A DNA stretch of 64,000 bases from Sphingobacterium sp. ML3W (GCF_000747525.1 NZ_CP009278.1:3658001-3722000), one strand, 5' to 3'; positions 49,550 through 59,240 are shown, counted from the stretch's first letter. Notes: generated by a model not told the origin, from the letters alone. Numbers and translations are program-made.

Positions 49550-52500
49550 TTAAAGGTTAAAATTAATACCTAACGAAACAGACATTGGATCTGGGATCTC
49601 CTCTCCATATTCAGAATCAAGACCTAATTTATTAGCCCGCCATATCGTTGCTGGATTCTGCACATAAGCATATACTCGCGCATTTTTAAGTCCTATACGC
49701 TTTAAACTGCTGAGATTATAGCTCAATTGAATATCGCGCAACTTAATCTGACTTGCAGATTCCACTAAAGGAGATGATATATAATACAGTTCACTCGCGT
49801 AAAGGTCATTAGGATAAGTAAAAGCAGGTACATTCGTATGTAGCTCGTCTCCTGGATGCTGCCAACGTAAAGCATAATCCGAGTGTCCCCTACCATTTTC
49901 GATGAACCAGCGATTATTAAAAGAACTCCGAAGAAACTTATGTCCGATCTGATAGGAAATATTAAAAGAAAATTCCAGATTTTTATAAGAAAAGTTATTC
50001 CGAAATGAACCAAAATAGGGTGCTTTCAATGAACCATGATTCTCCAAATCATCTATAGTTCCGCGATTCACAATCGCCCCAAAATCATTAGACACTTCTC
50101 CATCCACATAACCACGTGGCATTCCTGTTTCAGAATCCAAGCCTGCCCATTTATAGGTCAATAGACTGTACAAATCCAATCCCTCTATCGGAGTGAGCAA
50201 CATACCATATGGTCCAGCTACATAATCTTTTCCTCGTTGACTCGTCAGATGTGATTTCTTCACAGTGGTTTTGTTATAAGCAAACACCAAATTAGTCGTC
50301 CAGTTAAAAGAATCTGACTTGATATTCAAACTATTGATTGAAATATCTACACCACGACCATCTAAATTTGCAGAATTCACATTCAACGAATTATATCCCG
50401 TGGTTGGATCAATCTTAGTTCCGGCTATCAAATCCTTTGGCTTTTTAATATAGTATTCGATAGAACCTGATATGCGATCCCTAAATAAAAAATCTAAACC
50501 TAAGTTCAACATCCCGACACGCTCCCAACGTAAATTAGGATTGGGTGGCGATTGCATACTCGCATATGGCTGGCCCGTGATATATTCTGGTGAAGACTGT
50601 ATACTAATAATGGGATATGCTGCTGTACTGTTATTTACGTTGCCGTTATAGCCATAGGTCGCCCGCAATTTTAACATTGGGAATACCTGATCATTAATGA
50701 AGGCTTCTTTAGACAATAACCACGCACCACCCAAAGACCAAAAGGGTTGTCCCCGACCATTTGCTTTTACTCCAAATAGATTTGAAGCATCTTTACGCAC
50801 ACTTCCACTAAATATATAGCGACTATGATAAGTATAAGAAGCATTGGCAAAATACGAAGTATAGCGATTCGTATAGGCACCATTATATGAATAATCATAT
50901 AAATAAGTACCACCTGCAATGCCATTTAAAGCGGGAACCAATTTACCAGTTTGCACAGGTTGATGGGTTAACAATTCAGGGTCATAACCCCAATAAACTG
51001 CATTTTGGCTCGTACTTCTAATCTGCCTCACCTCAGTCCCTGCGATTGCATTCACACTATGAAGATCATTCCAATTCTTGTTAAAATCCATTTGATACCT
51101 AACCTGATGGGTATCGTTGTTATTATGAGCAGTATTCAAATAATCACCTACTGGTAGGTTCCAAGTCACTTTATCGTCATCCCAAGATGCACGATAATTA
51201 ATGGTCTCTCTCAAATGAACCGAAGTCATTCCTTGCCAGTTTTCTGTCGGTTGATATGCTCGTTGATATGCATATTGTATAGAGGCATTTAATGATGGAA
51301 GAAATTGATAATTGGCCTTAAAATTTAGAAACGTTTCCCGAATATTGGTCAATATATGTGTAGCATTCAACTCATCCAATGGTCTATACTTCGCATCAAG
51401 TAGGCGACCACCTGCTACTGTGTCTCGAAATATAGGGTTTCGAGGTATAGCATCTACGATCAAAGCATTACCATTTTGATCTGCCATTTGCATATAAGGA
51501 AAGTTCCCACTACCCCTTCCCATATTATTATAGCCAACCATATTGATTTGTGCTTCTTTTCTCTTGGACTCCGTATAAGTAACTCCCAGATCCAAGGTCA
51601 AATTTTTTACCGGACGTAATTGTGTATTATTCTTCACGGTCAATCGATTATAAGAAGAAGTAACCAAGTTTTCTAGATTCTTATCATACCCAACAGAAAA
51701 AGATGTATTCATTTTTTCCGAACCACCTCGCAATTGTACATTATATTGTTGGTTTACAGACTCGCGGTAGATATATTTCAAAAAATCTTCTCGCATATCA
51801 ATATTTCGTAAGGCATCCAATTGTGTATTCATATCCAACTCACTCAAACCACCTTCTTTATGCCTCTTTAAAATTTGAATAACTGGTGTCAAACTAACAT
51901 TATACCGATTCATCCGGCTATTCCAATAGCCTTTATCAAACAGTTCTTTTTCTACATCGATATAATCCGATGTGTTCATCTGTGGATAGTAGTACAAATC
52001 AGGTTTTTGGGCTATCGTCACATTACTATTTACAGATAACTGAAATGGTTGATTATATTTACCTCGTTTGGTCGTGATGACAATAACGCCATTCCCCGAC
52101 TGAACTCCCCAGATAGAAGATGCTGCTGCATCCTTAAGCACGGTTATGTTTTCAATATCGTTCGGATTGATATTATTAAAATAGCCATTCAATAAATCAA
52201 AATTATTTACATAGGGGACGCCATCCACAACAACGAGAGGCCATGATTCAGATTGCATTGTACTCATACCCCTCACATTAATATTTAATAACTTACCTCT
52301 ATTGTTTGAAAACATTTTAGATGATGATATACCCGACACCACATCTTCCAATCTACTTACAAAATCTGTTGACACTTTCCTGTTGAACAACTTATTATCC
52401 ACAAACTCAAAGCTCCCCGTTGCTCTTTCTTTCGGGATTTTTTGGTATCCTGTACTCACCACCTCCACTTCTTCAAGCTGATTATCTGACGCAGTTAGTT

Positions 52501-54115
52501 GCATAGACAATATAACTCCGGAAGTGTACTCCTGTTCCACTGTTTTGTAACCGATATTGGTAAATTTGACCTTTCCTTTTCGGTGGGCTACAGTTATGAT
52601 GAACGAACCATCATTCTTGGTGGATATCTTGATATTCTCGGCTTCGACGCGTACTGATACTCCTTGCAAGGGTTTATTGTCCACTGCGGACATTACCGTT
52701 CCCTGCAGTACATAGTTTTGTTTGCTCTGAGCTTGGCTAATTAAAGCTCCGAACGTCAGCAACAGCAGTAAAATCGGTGCAATCGAAAACCTTGCTGCAC
52801 CAAAGAAACGGACAACACCTTTATTTCCAATAGCCTGACCGACCCTTTGTATCAAGTTTGAATTGATTTTTAAGCGCCTTAAAGAATTATCACGCTCAGC
52901 ATGAGTAAATACTTGACTTAAAAATTTAGAAGCCTTAAAAGAGCTTATTTGAGATAACGCACCCTTCAAGCTCGAACTACCTGATTCCCGAGCAGAAGAC
53001 ACTCCGATGGTACTAATCCCCGTACCCTTCCAGTAGCTTCTCAGTACCTCTTTGGTACCTTTCCAGTAGCTTCGTAGTACACTCCCAGTACCTTTTCGGT
53101 ACCTTCCCCGTGAACTAACAGTACTTAAACCGTACATTCTGGGTACCGGGTTCGTGCTTGCTTCTAACCTGCTTCGGACCTCACCCATCCCTTGCACACC
53201 TCCGACACATCCCACGCACATCGGCTGCCCAAGAAAAGGTAATTGGAAGGTAATTAAAAGGTATTTAGCAGGGCGTATATTCTTCGAATCTGGTACGAAT
53301 ACAGTACGAAGCTGACCCGAATTTGAGAACAACCTATCCTCACTAACTCCTTTCTTGTCACCGACCTTATTCCCCCTTTCTTCTGACCTTATTCTGCCAT
53401 TCTTCGGCCTTTTATCCAATTTTATTCGAGTTGGCTTTGAGTTTTCATACTGTTTGACTCGAAGAAAATTCGAAGCCAGCTCGAAGCCCACTCGTAGCAA
53501 GTTAGAAGTTGATACGAAGTTGGTCAGAAGTTGATTAGAATAAACCACCTCCCTTGCTTCCCCTCTGTTTACTTCAGCACAATCCTCTGTTTCGGCTCTG
53601 CTCTTTCTCTGCCTATCCTCTGCTGTTTCTTTACCGGTTACATGGTGTTTCTCTGCTATTTGTTGCAGACTTCCTTGCTTCTTCTCTGCCGTTTCTCTGC
53701 TGATTTCTTGGTATTTTCTTGCCTTTTCTTCGGCTCCTGTTCGAGGTTTGTTCGAGTGTCCTTCGACACTTGTTCGAGACCGCTTCGACACTTGTTCGGG
53801 TGTTGTTCGACTCCGCTTCGACTGAGCTTTGGGAAACTGTCGAACAACGGTCGAAGAACTGCCAAACGAATGGCGGGCCAATCCCGAGATAGGTACACAG
53901 CTATTCCCAAGAATAGACGAGCTACCATCAGTCAAACATTGGCTACTAAAACGCACACTAGTTGCATGTGCAATATTATTTTTAAGCGCAGATGCAGCTG
54001 TAGGACATCGACGTGCTATCCCTAGCTTACTGCAGCTGTTTTTTAGATAATGAATGGACTGGAGAATACCCTTAAAATAGGTATGTACTCTTCCACCCCT
54101 AATAAAATTTTTCAT
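49550..54115 (-). CDS. SusC/RagA TonB-dependent transporter with long N-terminal extension
   Basis: Outer-membrane transporter. The normal SusC part (about 1080 residues) starts near residue 439: signal peptide (I-L-L-L-L-L-T-F-G-A-L), carboxypeptidase-like domain (K-P-L-Q-G-V-S-V-R), plug (V-V-V-D-G-V-P-Y and N-I-T-V-L-K-D-A-A-A) and barrel ending N-F-N-L. About 430 open codons precede the signal peptide, Arg/Ser/Lys-rich, with short repeats (L-R-S-Y-W-K-G-T). A TTG at 52855 could start a normal precursor. If 54115 is used, the signal would be internal, which is very unusual. Confidence 0.88.
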   Translation of the reverse strand: MKNFIRGGRVHTYFKGILQSIHYLKNSCSKLGIARRCPTAASALKNNIAHATSVRFSSQCLTDGSSSILGNSCVPISGLARHSFGSSSTVVRQFPKAQSKRSRTTPEQVSKRSRTSVEGHSNKPRTGAEEKARKYQEISRETAEKKQGSLQQIAEKHHVTGKETAEDRQRKSRAETEDCAEVNRGEAREVVYSNQLLTNFVSTSNLLRVGFELASNFLRVKQYENSKPTRIKLDKRPKNGRIRSEERGNKVGDKKGVSEDRLFSNSGQLRTVFVPDSKNIRPAKYLLITFQLPFLGQPMCVGCVGGVQGMGEVRSRLEASTNPVPRMYGLSTVSSRGRYRKGTGSVLRSYWKGTKEVLRSYWKGTGISTIGVSSARESGSSSLKGALSQISSFKASKFLSQVFTHAERDNSLRRLKINSNLIQRVGQAIGNKGVVRFFGAARFSIAPILLLLLTFGALISQAQSKQNYVLQGTVMSAVDNKPLQGVSVRVEAENIKISTKNDGSFIITVAHRKGKVKFTNIGYKTVEQEYTSGVILSMQLTASDNQLEEVEVVSTGYQKIPKERATGSFEFVDNKLFNRKVSTDFVSRLEDVVSGISSSKMFSNNRGKLLNINVRGMSTMQSESWPLVVVDGVPYVNNFDLLNGYFNNINPNDIENITVLKDAAASSIWGVQSGNGVIVITTKRGKYNQPFQLSVNSNVTIAQKPDLYYYPQMNTSDYIDVEKELFDKGYWNSRMNRYNVSLTPVIQILKRHKEGGLSELDMNTQLDALRNIDMREDFLKYIYRESVNQQYNVQLRGGSEKMNTSFSVGYDKNLENLVTSSYNRLTVKNNTQLRPVKNLTLDLGVTYTESKRKEAQINMVGYNNMGRGSGNFPYMQMADQNGNALIVDAIPRNPIFRDTVAGGRLLDAKYRPLDELNATHILTNIRETFLNFKANYQFLPSLNASIQYAYQRAYQPTENWQGMTSVHLRETINYRASWDDDKVTWNLPVGDYLNTAHNNNDTHQVRYQMDFNKNWNDLHSVNAIAGTEVRQIRSTSQNAVYWGYDPELLTHQPVQTGKLVPALNGIAGGTYLYDYSYNGAYTNRYTSYFANASYTYHSRYIFSGSVRKDASNLFGVKANGRGQPFWSLGGAWLLSKEAFINDQVFPMLKLRATYGYNGNVNNSTAAYPIISIQSSPEYITGQPYASMQSPPNPNLRWERVGMLNLGLDFLFRDRISGSIEYYIKKPKDLIAGTKIDPTTGYNSLNVNSANLDGRGVDISINSLNIKSDSFNWTTNLVFAYNKTTVKKSHLTSQRGKDYVAGPYGMLLTPIEGLDLYSLLTYKWAGLDSETGMPRGYVDGEVSNDFGAIVNRGTIDDLENHGSLKAPYFGSFRNNFSYKNLEFSFNISYQIGHKFLRSSFNNRWFIENGRGHSDYALRWQHPGDELHTNVPAFTYPNDLYASELYYISSPLVESASQIKLRDIQLSYNLSSLKRIGLKNARVYAYVQNPATIWRANKLGLDSEYGEEIPDPMSVSLGINFNL

Positions 54116-54209
54116 TTTTTCGTAAGGTTAAATTATACTTAATGGAACGAAAGAGATCGCTTCGCTAAGTATTTAGGACTTAAAATTTGACGTTTACCTG
54201 AGGGTAATA

Positions 54210-54250
54210 GACATCCAGGATAGCTTCCAATCGAAGCTAGTCAGGTGTCC
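54210..54250. promoter_or_regulatory. Long hairpin in the SusC upstream region
   Basis: GACATCC-A-GG..TAGCTTC-CAATC-GAAGCTA..A-GGTGTC, with 7 perfect inner and 6 outer pairs. It lies in the 305-bp gap between the SusC frame and the gene at 54421. Could attenuate or protect the mRNA. The gap has no other recognisable gene. Confidence 0.45.
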
Positions 54251-54420
54251 ATAAGCTTGCGCTCAGGCTATAATAAAGTGATGGAATCGAAAAGCGTTAT
54301 ACGTCTGTCGTTAATTTATCATAATTGGTTATCAGCACGCTTTCATCGATATAAAGTCATCCTTGATGACTTGCACCCCTACCTAATTAAGGCGGAACTT
54401 TTGTCTGTTTTAACATGGTA

Positions 54421-55086
54421 TCAGGAAGGATTAACTTTTCTAGTCTTCATAATCATCATCAACTGCTCATCCCAAATGAGTTCAACGGACTCGCCATCAT
54501 TGGTCAAAACTGGTCGACTGCCTTGAACAACGGCCAATTTCTCGACTCTTACATCTAACTGAAAGTGTTTGTTCATATCGTTCAATATCCGCTGACGGTA
54601 TTCTTCGCGCTCAGTTTTAGCAGGTACAGACAGTTCGTAGCAATAGCATGGCGTTTTTACCAATTTATCATTGGGTACCAGCTTTTCGCGCTCCTCACCA
54701 AGCACTAATATCCGATTGGTCGGAAAGTCTGCCGGTAAGCCTAACGCAAATAGGTAAATCTCATAGAGTTCCATACTGATCAAGGATATCCGCAGTACAT
54801 CGGTACTGTCATTGCGCACGACCATACTGAATGATTCCGTAGCCTCCAACAAGTCTATCAACAGCGAATAATAGGGTTGTATTGGGCGCTCGCCCATGAC
54901 ATACTGCAATGATTTTGGAGATAGCCCCTTCACGACATCAAACCTCAGTTCCTTAAAATATCGTTCTGGTAAATCTGTTATCATAACTGGTTTTTTAATA
55001 ATTGGAACAGGTATTTCACTCAAAACAAAAGACATATCTTCCCCTGAGGCTAGTACATAACTATCCCCGTTGCAAGTTTTTTGCAT
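54421..55086 (-). CDS. Conserved hypothetical upstream of SusC (221 aa)
   Basis: Soluble protein beginning M-Q-K-T-C-N-G-D. It has no signal peptide or clear motif, and contains Y-F-K-E-L-R-F-D-V-V-K-G-L-S-P-K-S-L and a central alternating helix/strand section. Same orientation as the SusCD operon, 305 bp upstream, so it could be first in the transcription unit or separate. Family not recognised. Confidence 0.6.
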   Translation of the reverse strand: MQKTCNGDSYVLASGEDMSFVLSEIPVPIIKKPVMITDLPERYFKELRFDVVKGLSPKSLQYVMGERPIQPYYSLLIDLLEATESFSMVVRNDSTDVLRISLISMELYEIYLFALGLPADFPTNRILVLGEEREKLVPNDKLVKTPCYCYELSVPAKTEREEYRQRILNDMNKHFQLDVRVEKLAVVQGSRPVLTNDGESVELIWDEQLMMIMKTRKVNPS

Positions 55087-55676
55087 GATATTAGTGTTTA
55101 ATTGAGCGCGAATGGGGAGCTAAAAATTAGGCACTATGCTCCCTGTTCAACCGATCAATAGTTAATAAATAAGGTGAGAAAAATGCAATTGTACGTCTTC
55201 GTTACGTGTTATAATGGGCTATCAGTATTGCATCTCATAATAATAAATAAAAAACCATTCACATAAGTATAGATAAACTATACCATATTGCATTAGAATA
55301 TTTGGTAATCTAATTCTTTAGTGCTACTTTTAAAGTGTCTGACGCTTGAAAGAGCATTTTAAGAATTATTAACTAAATAAGGAATTGCTATAGCATGAAT
55401 CGGTAAAAACCGTAATCAGGGTTTTATCTTTTGTACGGTTAAATACAATTATAAGTGCAATCTGCTCTTGCCCCTTTTTGTTTTTATTTCCAAGATTTCT
55501 TCATTCAGGTGGAAAGATGGTGTTCTTTGGCGGTGGTGAGCAGTAAAACCTACTCGCCTGATCTTCGATCCGGTAAATGGGGCTTTGAATTGGTTTTTTA
55601 ATCGTTCTCATAATTTATTTGTTTATGAATGAACGTTGATTTTATTGAAGATTAAGAACCACTTATAAAATAAATA

Positions 55677-55767
55677 AGGGTGTCCTCACAACTTCAGAAC
55701 CAAGGGGACCAACCCTACTATAAATTTCTTTATAGTTACCATCTGAAGTTCACGTGAGAAGCACCCT
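55677..55767 (+). ncRNA. Candidate structured RNA with branched stems
   Basis: Nested complementary segments: AGGGTG/CACCCT, CTCAC/GTGAG, ACTTCAGA/TCTGAAGT, plus an internal ACTATAAA-TTTC-TTTATAGT hairpin and a G/C-rich GGGGACCAACCC part. It lies in an 864-bp gap without genes (55087-55950), 180 bases before the HTH gene. Could be an untranslated leader or a small RNA; strand uncertain. Family not recognised. Confidence 0.45.
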
Positions 55768-55950
55768 ATAACTTTAAGTAAAGATAATAAACTTTTTAAG
55801 CATAGGGCGATTTCACGGTTTCTTCATTGGTAATTTGGTCTTTTGGTATGAAAAAACATCGTTCATCAAGGCTATTAGCCGTGATAATTAAATCGCTTAA
55901 ACAAATATAGTAAAACAAATAGATTAAACAAAATAATCTAAACTATTTTT

Positions 55951-56565
55951 ATGAAGACAGAAATGGAGTACAAAGTTGAATTTGGCAAACAAGTTAAAAA
56001 ATATCTTGATGCATCTGGATTAAGTGAAAATGACTTAGCAAAACTGCTTAATTCAAGTATTAAAAATGTAACAGAAATAATCAGCGGTAATGTTGGACTA
56101 ACCATTGACAAGATGATAAAAATAGGTAGTATATTTAATGTTACATATTATAATTTAGCTAATCCAAACTTCCCTCTTCCTAATTTCACGGATTTAGATG
56201 AACTAACAAAAGATTTAATCGAAAAAAGAAAAATTACAGGTGTCAAAACTATAGATAAGAATCATGCACTAGCCAATGAACTTAACCGATTAATAAAAGA
56301 AGGAAGCTTAAACCAACCAAATACTGCAAAAAATCTTCTGACCCATATGACTCCTTCCTTATGGAATAGAAATCCAAGTGAAATCACAAGTTTACTGAAT
56401 AAAGCACCTCGAAATGAAAGTATTGTTTTAATACGGCCTATAAAGGGTCTGAATTATTACATTCATAAAGATTTTAAGGGCAAATACGCTACGCTGTCCG
56501 ATGAAGAAATCTTAGCCTTGGTCGTACCGTTTGAATCACCAGATAATGAAAAGAATAAATCGTAA
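55951..56565 (+). CDS. XRE-type HTH protein (204 aa)
   Basis: N-terminal HTH (S-E-N-D-L-A-K-L-L-N-S-S-I-K-N-V-T-E-I-I-S-G, residues 25-46), then a linker and a C-terminal domain with E-S-I-V-L-I-R-P-I-K-G-L-N. Located immediately upstream of a toxin-antitoxin pair and in the same orientation. May be a third component or an independent regulator. Confidence 0.7.
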   Translation: MKTEMEYKVEFGKQVKKYLDASGLSENDLAKLLNSSIKNVTEIISGNVGLTIDKMIKIGSIFNVTYYNLANPNFPLPNFTDLDELTKDLIEKRKITGVKTIDKNHALANELNRLIKEGSLNQPNTAKNLLTHMTPSLWNRNPSEITSLLNKAPRNESIVLIRPIKGLNYYIHKDFKGKYATLSDEEILALVVPFESPDNEKNKS

Positions 56566-56600
56566 GTTCGGATAAATTCCGAACTTTTGTTGTATATTTG
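56564..56600 (+). promoter_or_regulatory. Hairpin/operator plus -7 box before higB-like gene
   Basis: Perfect 8-bp inverted repeat AAGTTCGG-ATAAATT-CCGAACTT (56564-56586) followed by TTTG and a -7 box TATATTTG (56593-56600). The ATG at 56612 would be only a few bases from the transcript start. The palindrome may end the previous gene and also serve as the antitoxin's operator. Confidence 0.6.
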
Positions 56601-56611
56601 CATAGATTCTT

Positions 56612-56959
56612 ATGAGAATTATAGGAAAGAAAATACTTCTAAAGTGTAAAAAGAAGAATATTGGCAATAAATTACTTTGCCAAGAAATCGATAAATTAAT
56701 TGATGTCTTAGAATTATTTGAACCATACAAAACTAAACAAACCATCAAAGATTTAAGACCTGATGCTGACTGTGTACATAATGATGGCTTTTATTTCTTT
56801 GACATTCACATTCATAGGACACTTATATTAATTGAGCTGGACGATGAAGGAGAAGCCACTATCATGTGGGCTGGTACGCATCAAGAATATGATGAAACAT
56901 TCAAAAACAACAAATCGACCATTGAAAAATGGCTTCGAACTAAAAACTACATAGACTAA
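56612..56959 (+). CDS. HigB-like toxin (RelE superfamily)
   Basis: 115 residues. It contains the HigB-type tail: F-Y-F-F-D-I-H-I-H-R-T-L-I-L-I and W-A-G-T-H-Q-E-Y-D, with the G-T-H-x-x-Y-D motif of the family, after a helical N-terminal half. It would cleave mRNA at the ribosome. Toxin-first order with the antitoxin 1 base downstream is the higBA arrangement. Confidence 0.82.
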   Translation: MRIIGKKILLKCKKKNIGNKLLCQEIDKLIDVLELFEPYKTKQTIKDLRPDADCVHNDGFYFFDIHIHRTLILIELDDEGEATIMWAGTHQEYDETFKNNKSTIEKWLRTKNYID

Positions 56960-57523
56960 ATGAAAACACATTTTGACATTGAAAAGTTAGTAGAGAGTAA
57001 TTCAATATCTAATGAATTGGATTATGAAAGAGCTTTGATAGCTGACAGAAAACTAAGATTGCTATCTAAGGAAAGTGTTCATTTTAAAAATTTGAGATCG
57101 AAGTTACGTGATTTGATTGAAGCTTATGAAAATGTCGAGTGGAACGATGTCAATAATATTAGCGATCAAAAACTAGCTGAAAGTGATAATTACGAACGCA
57201 TTGCGGAATTTGAAAGATTATTTATCGATAACAGAAAGCAAGAAATACGAAAAAAACTTAAGAAGTTAGAACTAACGCAAGAAAATTTAGCTACAATTTT
57301 GGGGCATAAAAGCAAAACACACATGTCAGAATTGATCAATGGTATCACACCTTTTACTCTTAAAGATCTCGTGATAATCAATCGTCTTTTAAAGATTGAC
57401 TTAAATATTTTAGTTCCAAATTTTCTATCTCAAGAAGAACAGATGCGTGTGAAAAATGCTGTGAATACCTTAAATAAACCAAATATAAAACTCAGTAGCG
57501 ATGACCTTGTAATGTCCTATTGA
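56960..57523 (+). CDS. HigA-like antitoxin
   Basis: 187 residues, longer than classical HigA (about 100). The C-terminal HTH T-Q-E-N-L-A-T-I-L-G-H-K-S-K-T-H-M-S-E-L-I-N-G occupies about residues 110-132, with an extended helical N-terminal part that probably wraps the toxin. Starts directly after the toxin stop. Confidence 0.8.
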   Translation: MKTHFDIEKLVESNSISNELDYERALIADRKLRLLSKESVHFKNLRSKLRDLIEAYENVEWNDVNNISDQKLAESDNYERIAEFERLFIDNRKQEIRKKLKKLELTQENLATILGHKSKTHMSELINGITPFTLKDLVIINRLLKIDLNILVPNFLSQEEQMRVKNAVNTLNKPNIKLSSDDLVMSY

Positions 57524-57553
57524 GTAAACAGAAAAACCAAATTATAAAACTTG

Positions 57554-58219
57554 ATGAGAAAAGCACTATTCATATTAATTATTAGCTACTTAGGTATTTT
57601 AAAATCTTATGCTCAAGTTACTCAATTTGATATTGACAGTACCAAATTCACAAAGGATATAGCATTGCAGCTTGACTCTGTTTTTTTAAAAGATCAAGAA
57701 TTCAGAAAACAATACATACAATTGGCGCAAAATGGTGCTGATGAAAAACAGTTATCGGTAACAAGAAGTAATATGAGAAAGGTCGATTCTCTCAATCTCA
57801 TAACAGTGACAACACTACTTGATAATGAAGGCTGGCTTGGTCCGCAAGATGTTGGCATGTTTGCTAGTCAGGGTTTATTTCTAGTAATACAGCATGCAAA
57901 TCTAGCTACACAAGAAAAATACTTTCCTATGATTGAGAAAGCTGAGAAAGCTGGTAAAACACTTTCAAGTAATCTAGCGATATTGAAAGATAGAATTGCA
58001 GTCCGCAATGGTGAAGATCAGCTATATGGCAGTCAAGGGTTTACTGATAAAACAACTAAGAAAAAATTCCTCTACCCAATAGTTGATGTTGATAATCTTG
58101 AAAGCCGCCGAGTATCTATGGGACTCCCTCCAATGGATAAATACCTGCCCGGATGGGATTTAAAAAAGTATAAAATGGATTTACCTGAGATAAGGGAAGC
58201 TGTAAAAAGGTTGAAATAG
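57554..58219 (+). CDS. Exported DUF6624-family protein
   Basis: ATG at 57554 (M-R-K-A-L-F-I-L), 221 residues. Signal peptide ending S-Y-A-Q, then the DUF6624 core D-N-E-G-W-L-G-P-Q-D-V-G and F-L-V-I-Q-H-A. The C-terminal part (L-E-S-R-R-V-S-M-G-L-P-P-M) is duplicated at 38580-38800. Function of the family unknown. May travel with toxin-antitoxin and island genes. Confidence 0.8.
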   Translation: MRKALFILIISYLGILKSYAQVTQFDIDSTKFTKDIALQLDSVFLKDQEFRKQYIQLAQNGADEKQLSVTRSNMRKVDSLNLITVTTLLDNEGWLGPQDVGMFASQGLFLVIQHANLATQEKYFPMIEKAEKAGKTLSSNLAILKDRIAVRNGEDQLYGSQGFTDKTTKKKFLYPIVDVDNLESRRVSMGLPPMDKYLPGWDLKKYKMDLPEIREAVKRLK

Positions 58220-58590
58220 TTGAAAATATCTAATATAAGACCTAACTAACTCTTTGTTTAAAAACTTGATATTCCAAAATGGAACTTCAAGTTGGGGATG
58301 AAGACGGAAAGTCTAAATATTTATATTGCTCTGCCATATTTAGTACATGTTTGCGTTACGGGTTTAAATTAGGCCCTTATCGCAATTAAAAACTTAAAAT
58401 TGGACTCAAAAAAGAATAGATTCATTATTAATATCTAAAATTTGATGGTTCTTAATTGGTATTGAAAATAAAGCTGGAAGAATTTGAATCACCCTATCTT
58501 CCTCTAAGTTTACACAGTGATGAAAGCGTAACACATACATCTATGGTTGCATAATTGGTATAAATCTTTATTATCCTCGATGCACATTAA

Positions 58591-58688
58591 GTAAAAGAGG
58601 AAATTAAACAGAGTCGTGGTGTCGTAATGATCGATGATCTTGACCTTCACTTGCATCCTACTTTAGGCATAACACTGCACCTTTCTTA
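58591..58688 (+). pseudogene. Fragment of an AAA/SMC-type ATPase
   Basis: Reads R-G-V-V-M-I-D-D-L-D-L-H-L-H-P-T-L, a Walker B and D-loop region as in AAA_15/RecF-like ATPases of defence or OLD-type systems, followed by a stop after ten more codons. No Walker A or other part lies upstream (58220-58590 has nothing recognisable). A deletion remnant. Confidence 0.65.
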
Positions 58689-58903
58689 AGATTAACTTTA
58701 CTTTTAACACGCACTAGCTTTTTGATGATTCGTTTTGAACCATCGGCATATTTTTCAATAATATGTCCATCTTCAACTACCTGAACAGGTAATTCTAGTG
58801 CTTTATTTTCTCTATTCGCCACTAATGAAGCTTCTCTAGCTACTTTACTTAATAATAGACGATCAAGTCTTTCGTGAGTTCGTTTTAAAACTACTGATTC
58901 CAT
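58658..58903 (-). CDS. Small conserved protein, unknown (81 aa)
   Basis: M-E-S-V-V-L-K-R-T-H-E-R-L-D at the start, then E-L-P-V-Q-V-V-E-D-G-H and V-K-S-K-V-N-L-K-K-G. Preceded by a strong Shine-Dalgarno (AGGAGG, read on the minus strand at about 58907-58912), rare in this window, and by a TATATTTG box just upstream. It overlaps the ATPase fragment at its 3' end. Function unknown. Confidence 0.65.
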   Translation of the reverse strand: MESVVLKRTHERLDRLLLSKVAREASLVANRENKALELPVQVVEDGHIIEKYADGSKRIIKKLVRVKSKVNLKKGAVLCLK

Positions 58904-59099
58904 AATAACCTCCTATATCAAATATACTAAAAAAATTGGGCACTATAGTCTAATCTGACTATACAAACATCTGTTGCAATATGGCTTTCTTAAAATGTTT
59001 AGTCTGCTGTATTCAATAAGATTACCACAACAGCATTCAATAAGATTACCACAACAATTAATTATTTGGTCACCAAAAGGAAATAATAGCGCTATTTCA

Positions 59100-59240
59100 T
59101 TCCCCAGTAATACGTTTTCCTCAGAAATCCTTTTATTTTCAGTGGCAATTTAGCTCGCTCTTCGAGCCTTTTATCAATTCCAGAAGCTAATTCTGCTGAC
59201 ATCCCAGCTTCTCTTTCTTGTTTTTTAATTATTTTTATAA
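59100..59240 (-). pseudogene. C-terminal Rpn-type nuclease fragment (second copy)
   Basis: On the minus strand reads I-I-K-K-Q-E-R-E-A-G-M-S-A-E-L, nearly the same as 38817-39053. Cut at both ends. A direct repeat ATTCAATAAGATTACCACAA lies just upstream on the plus strand (two copies, about 59012-59056). Suggests a second Rpn gene lost by deletion. Confidence 0.7.

Noticed and set aside
53531..54025. Plus-strand frame opposite the SusC N-terminal extension
   Set aside because: Cys/Leu/Phe-rich shadow composition, no family. Kept only as a caution, since the extension itself is also of uncertain status.
54245..54526. 93-codon plus-strand frame upstream of SusC
   Set aside because: Overlaps the 3' end of the better-supported minus-strand gene at 54421-55086 and shows no recognisable features.
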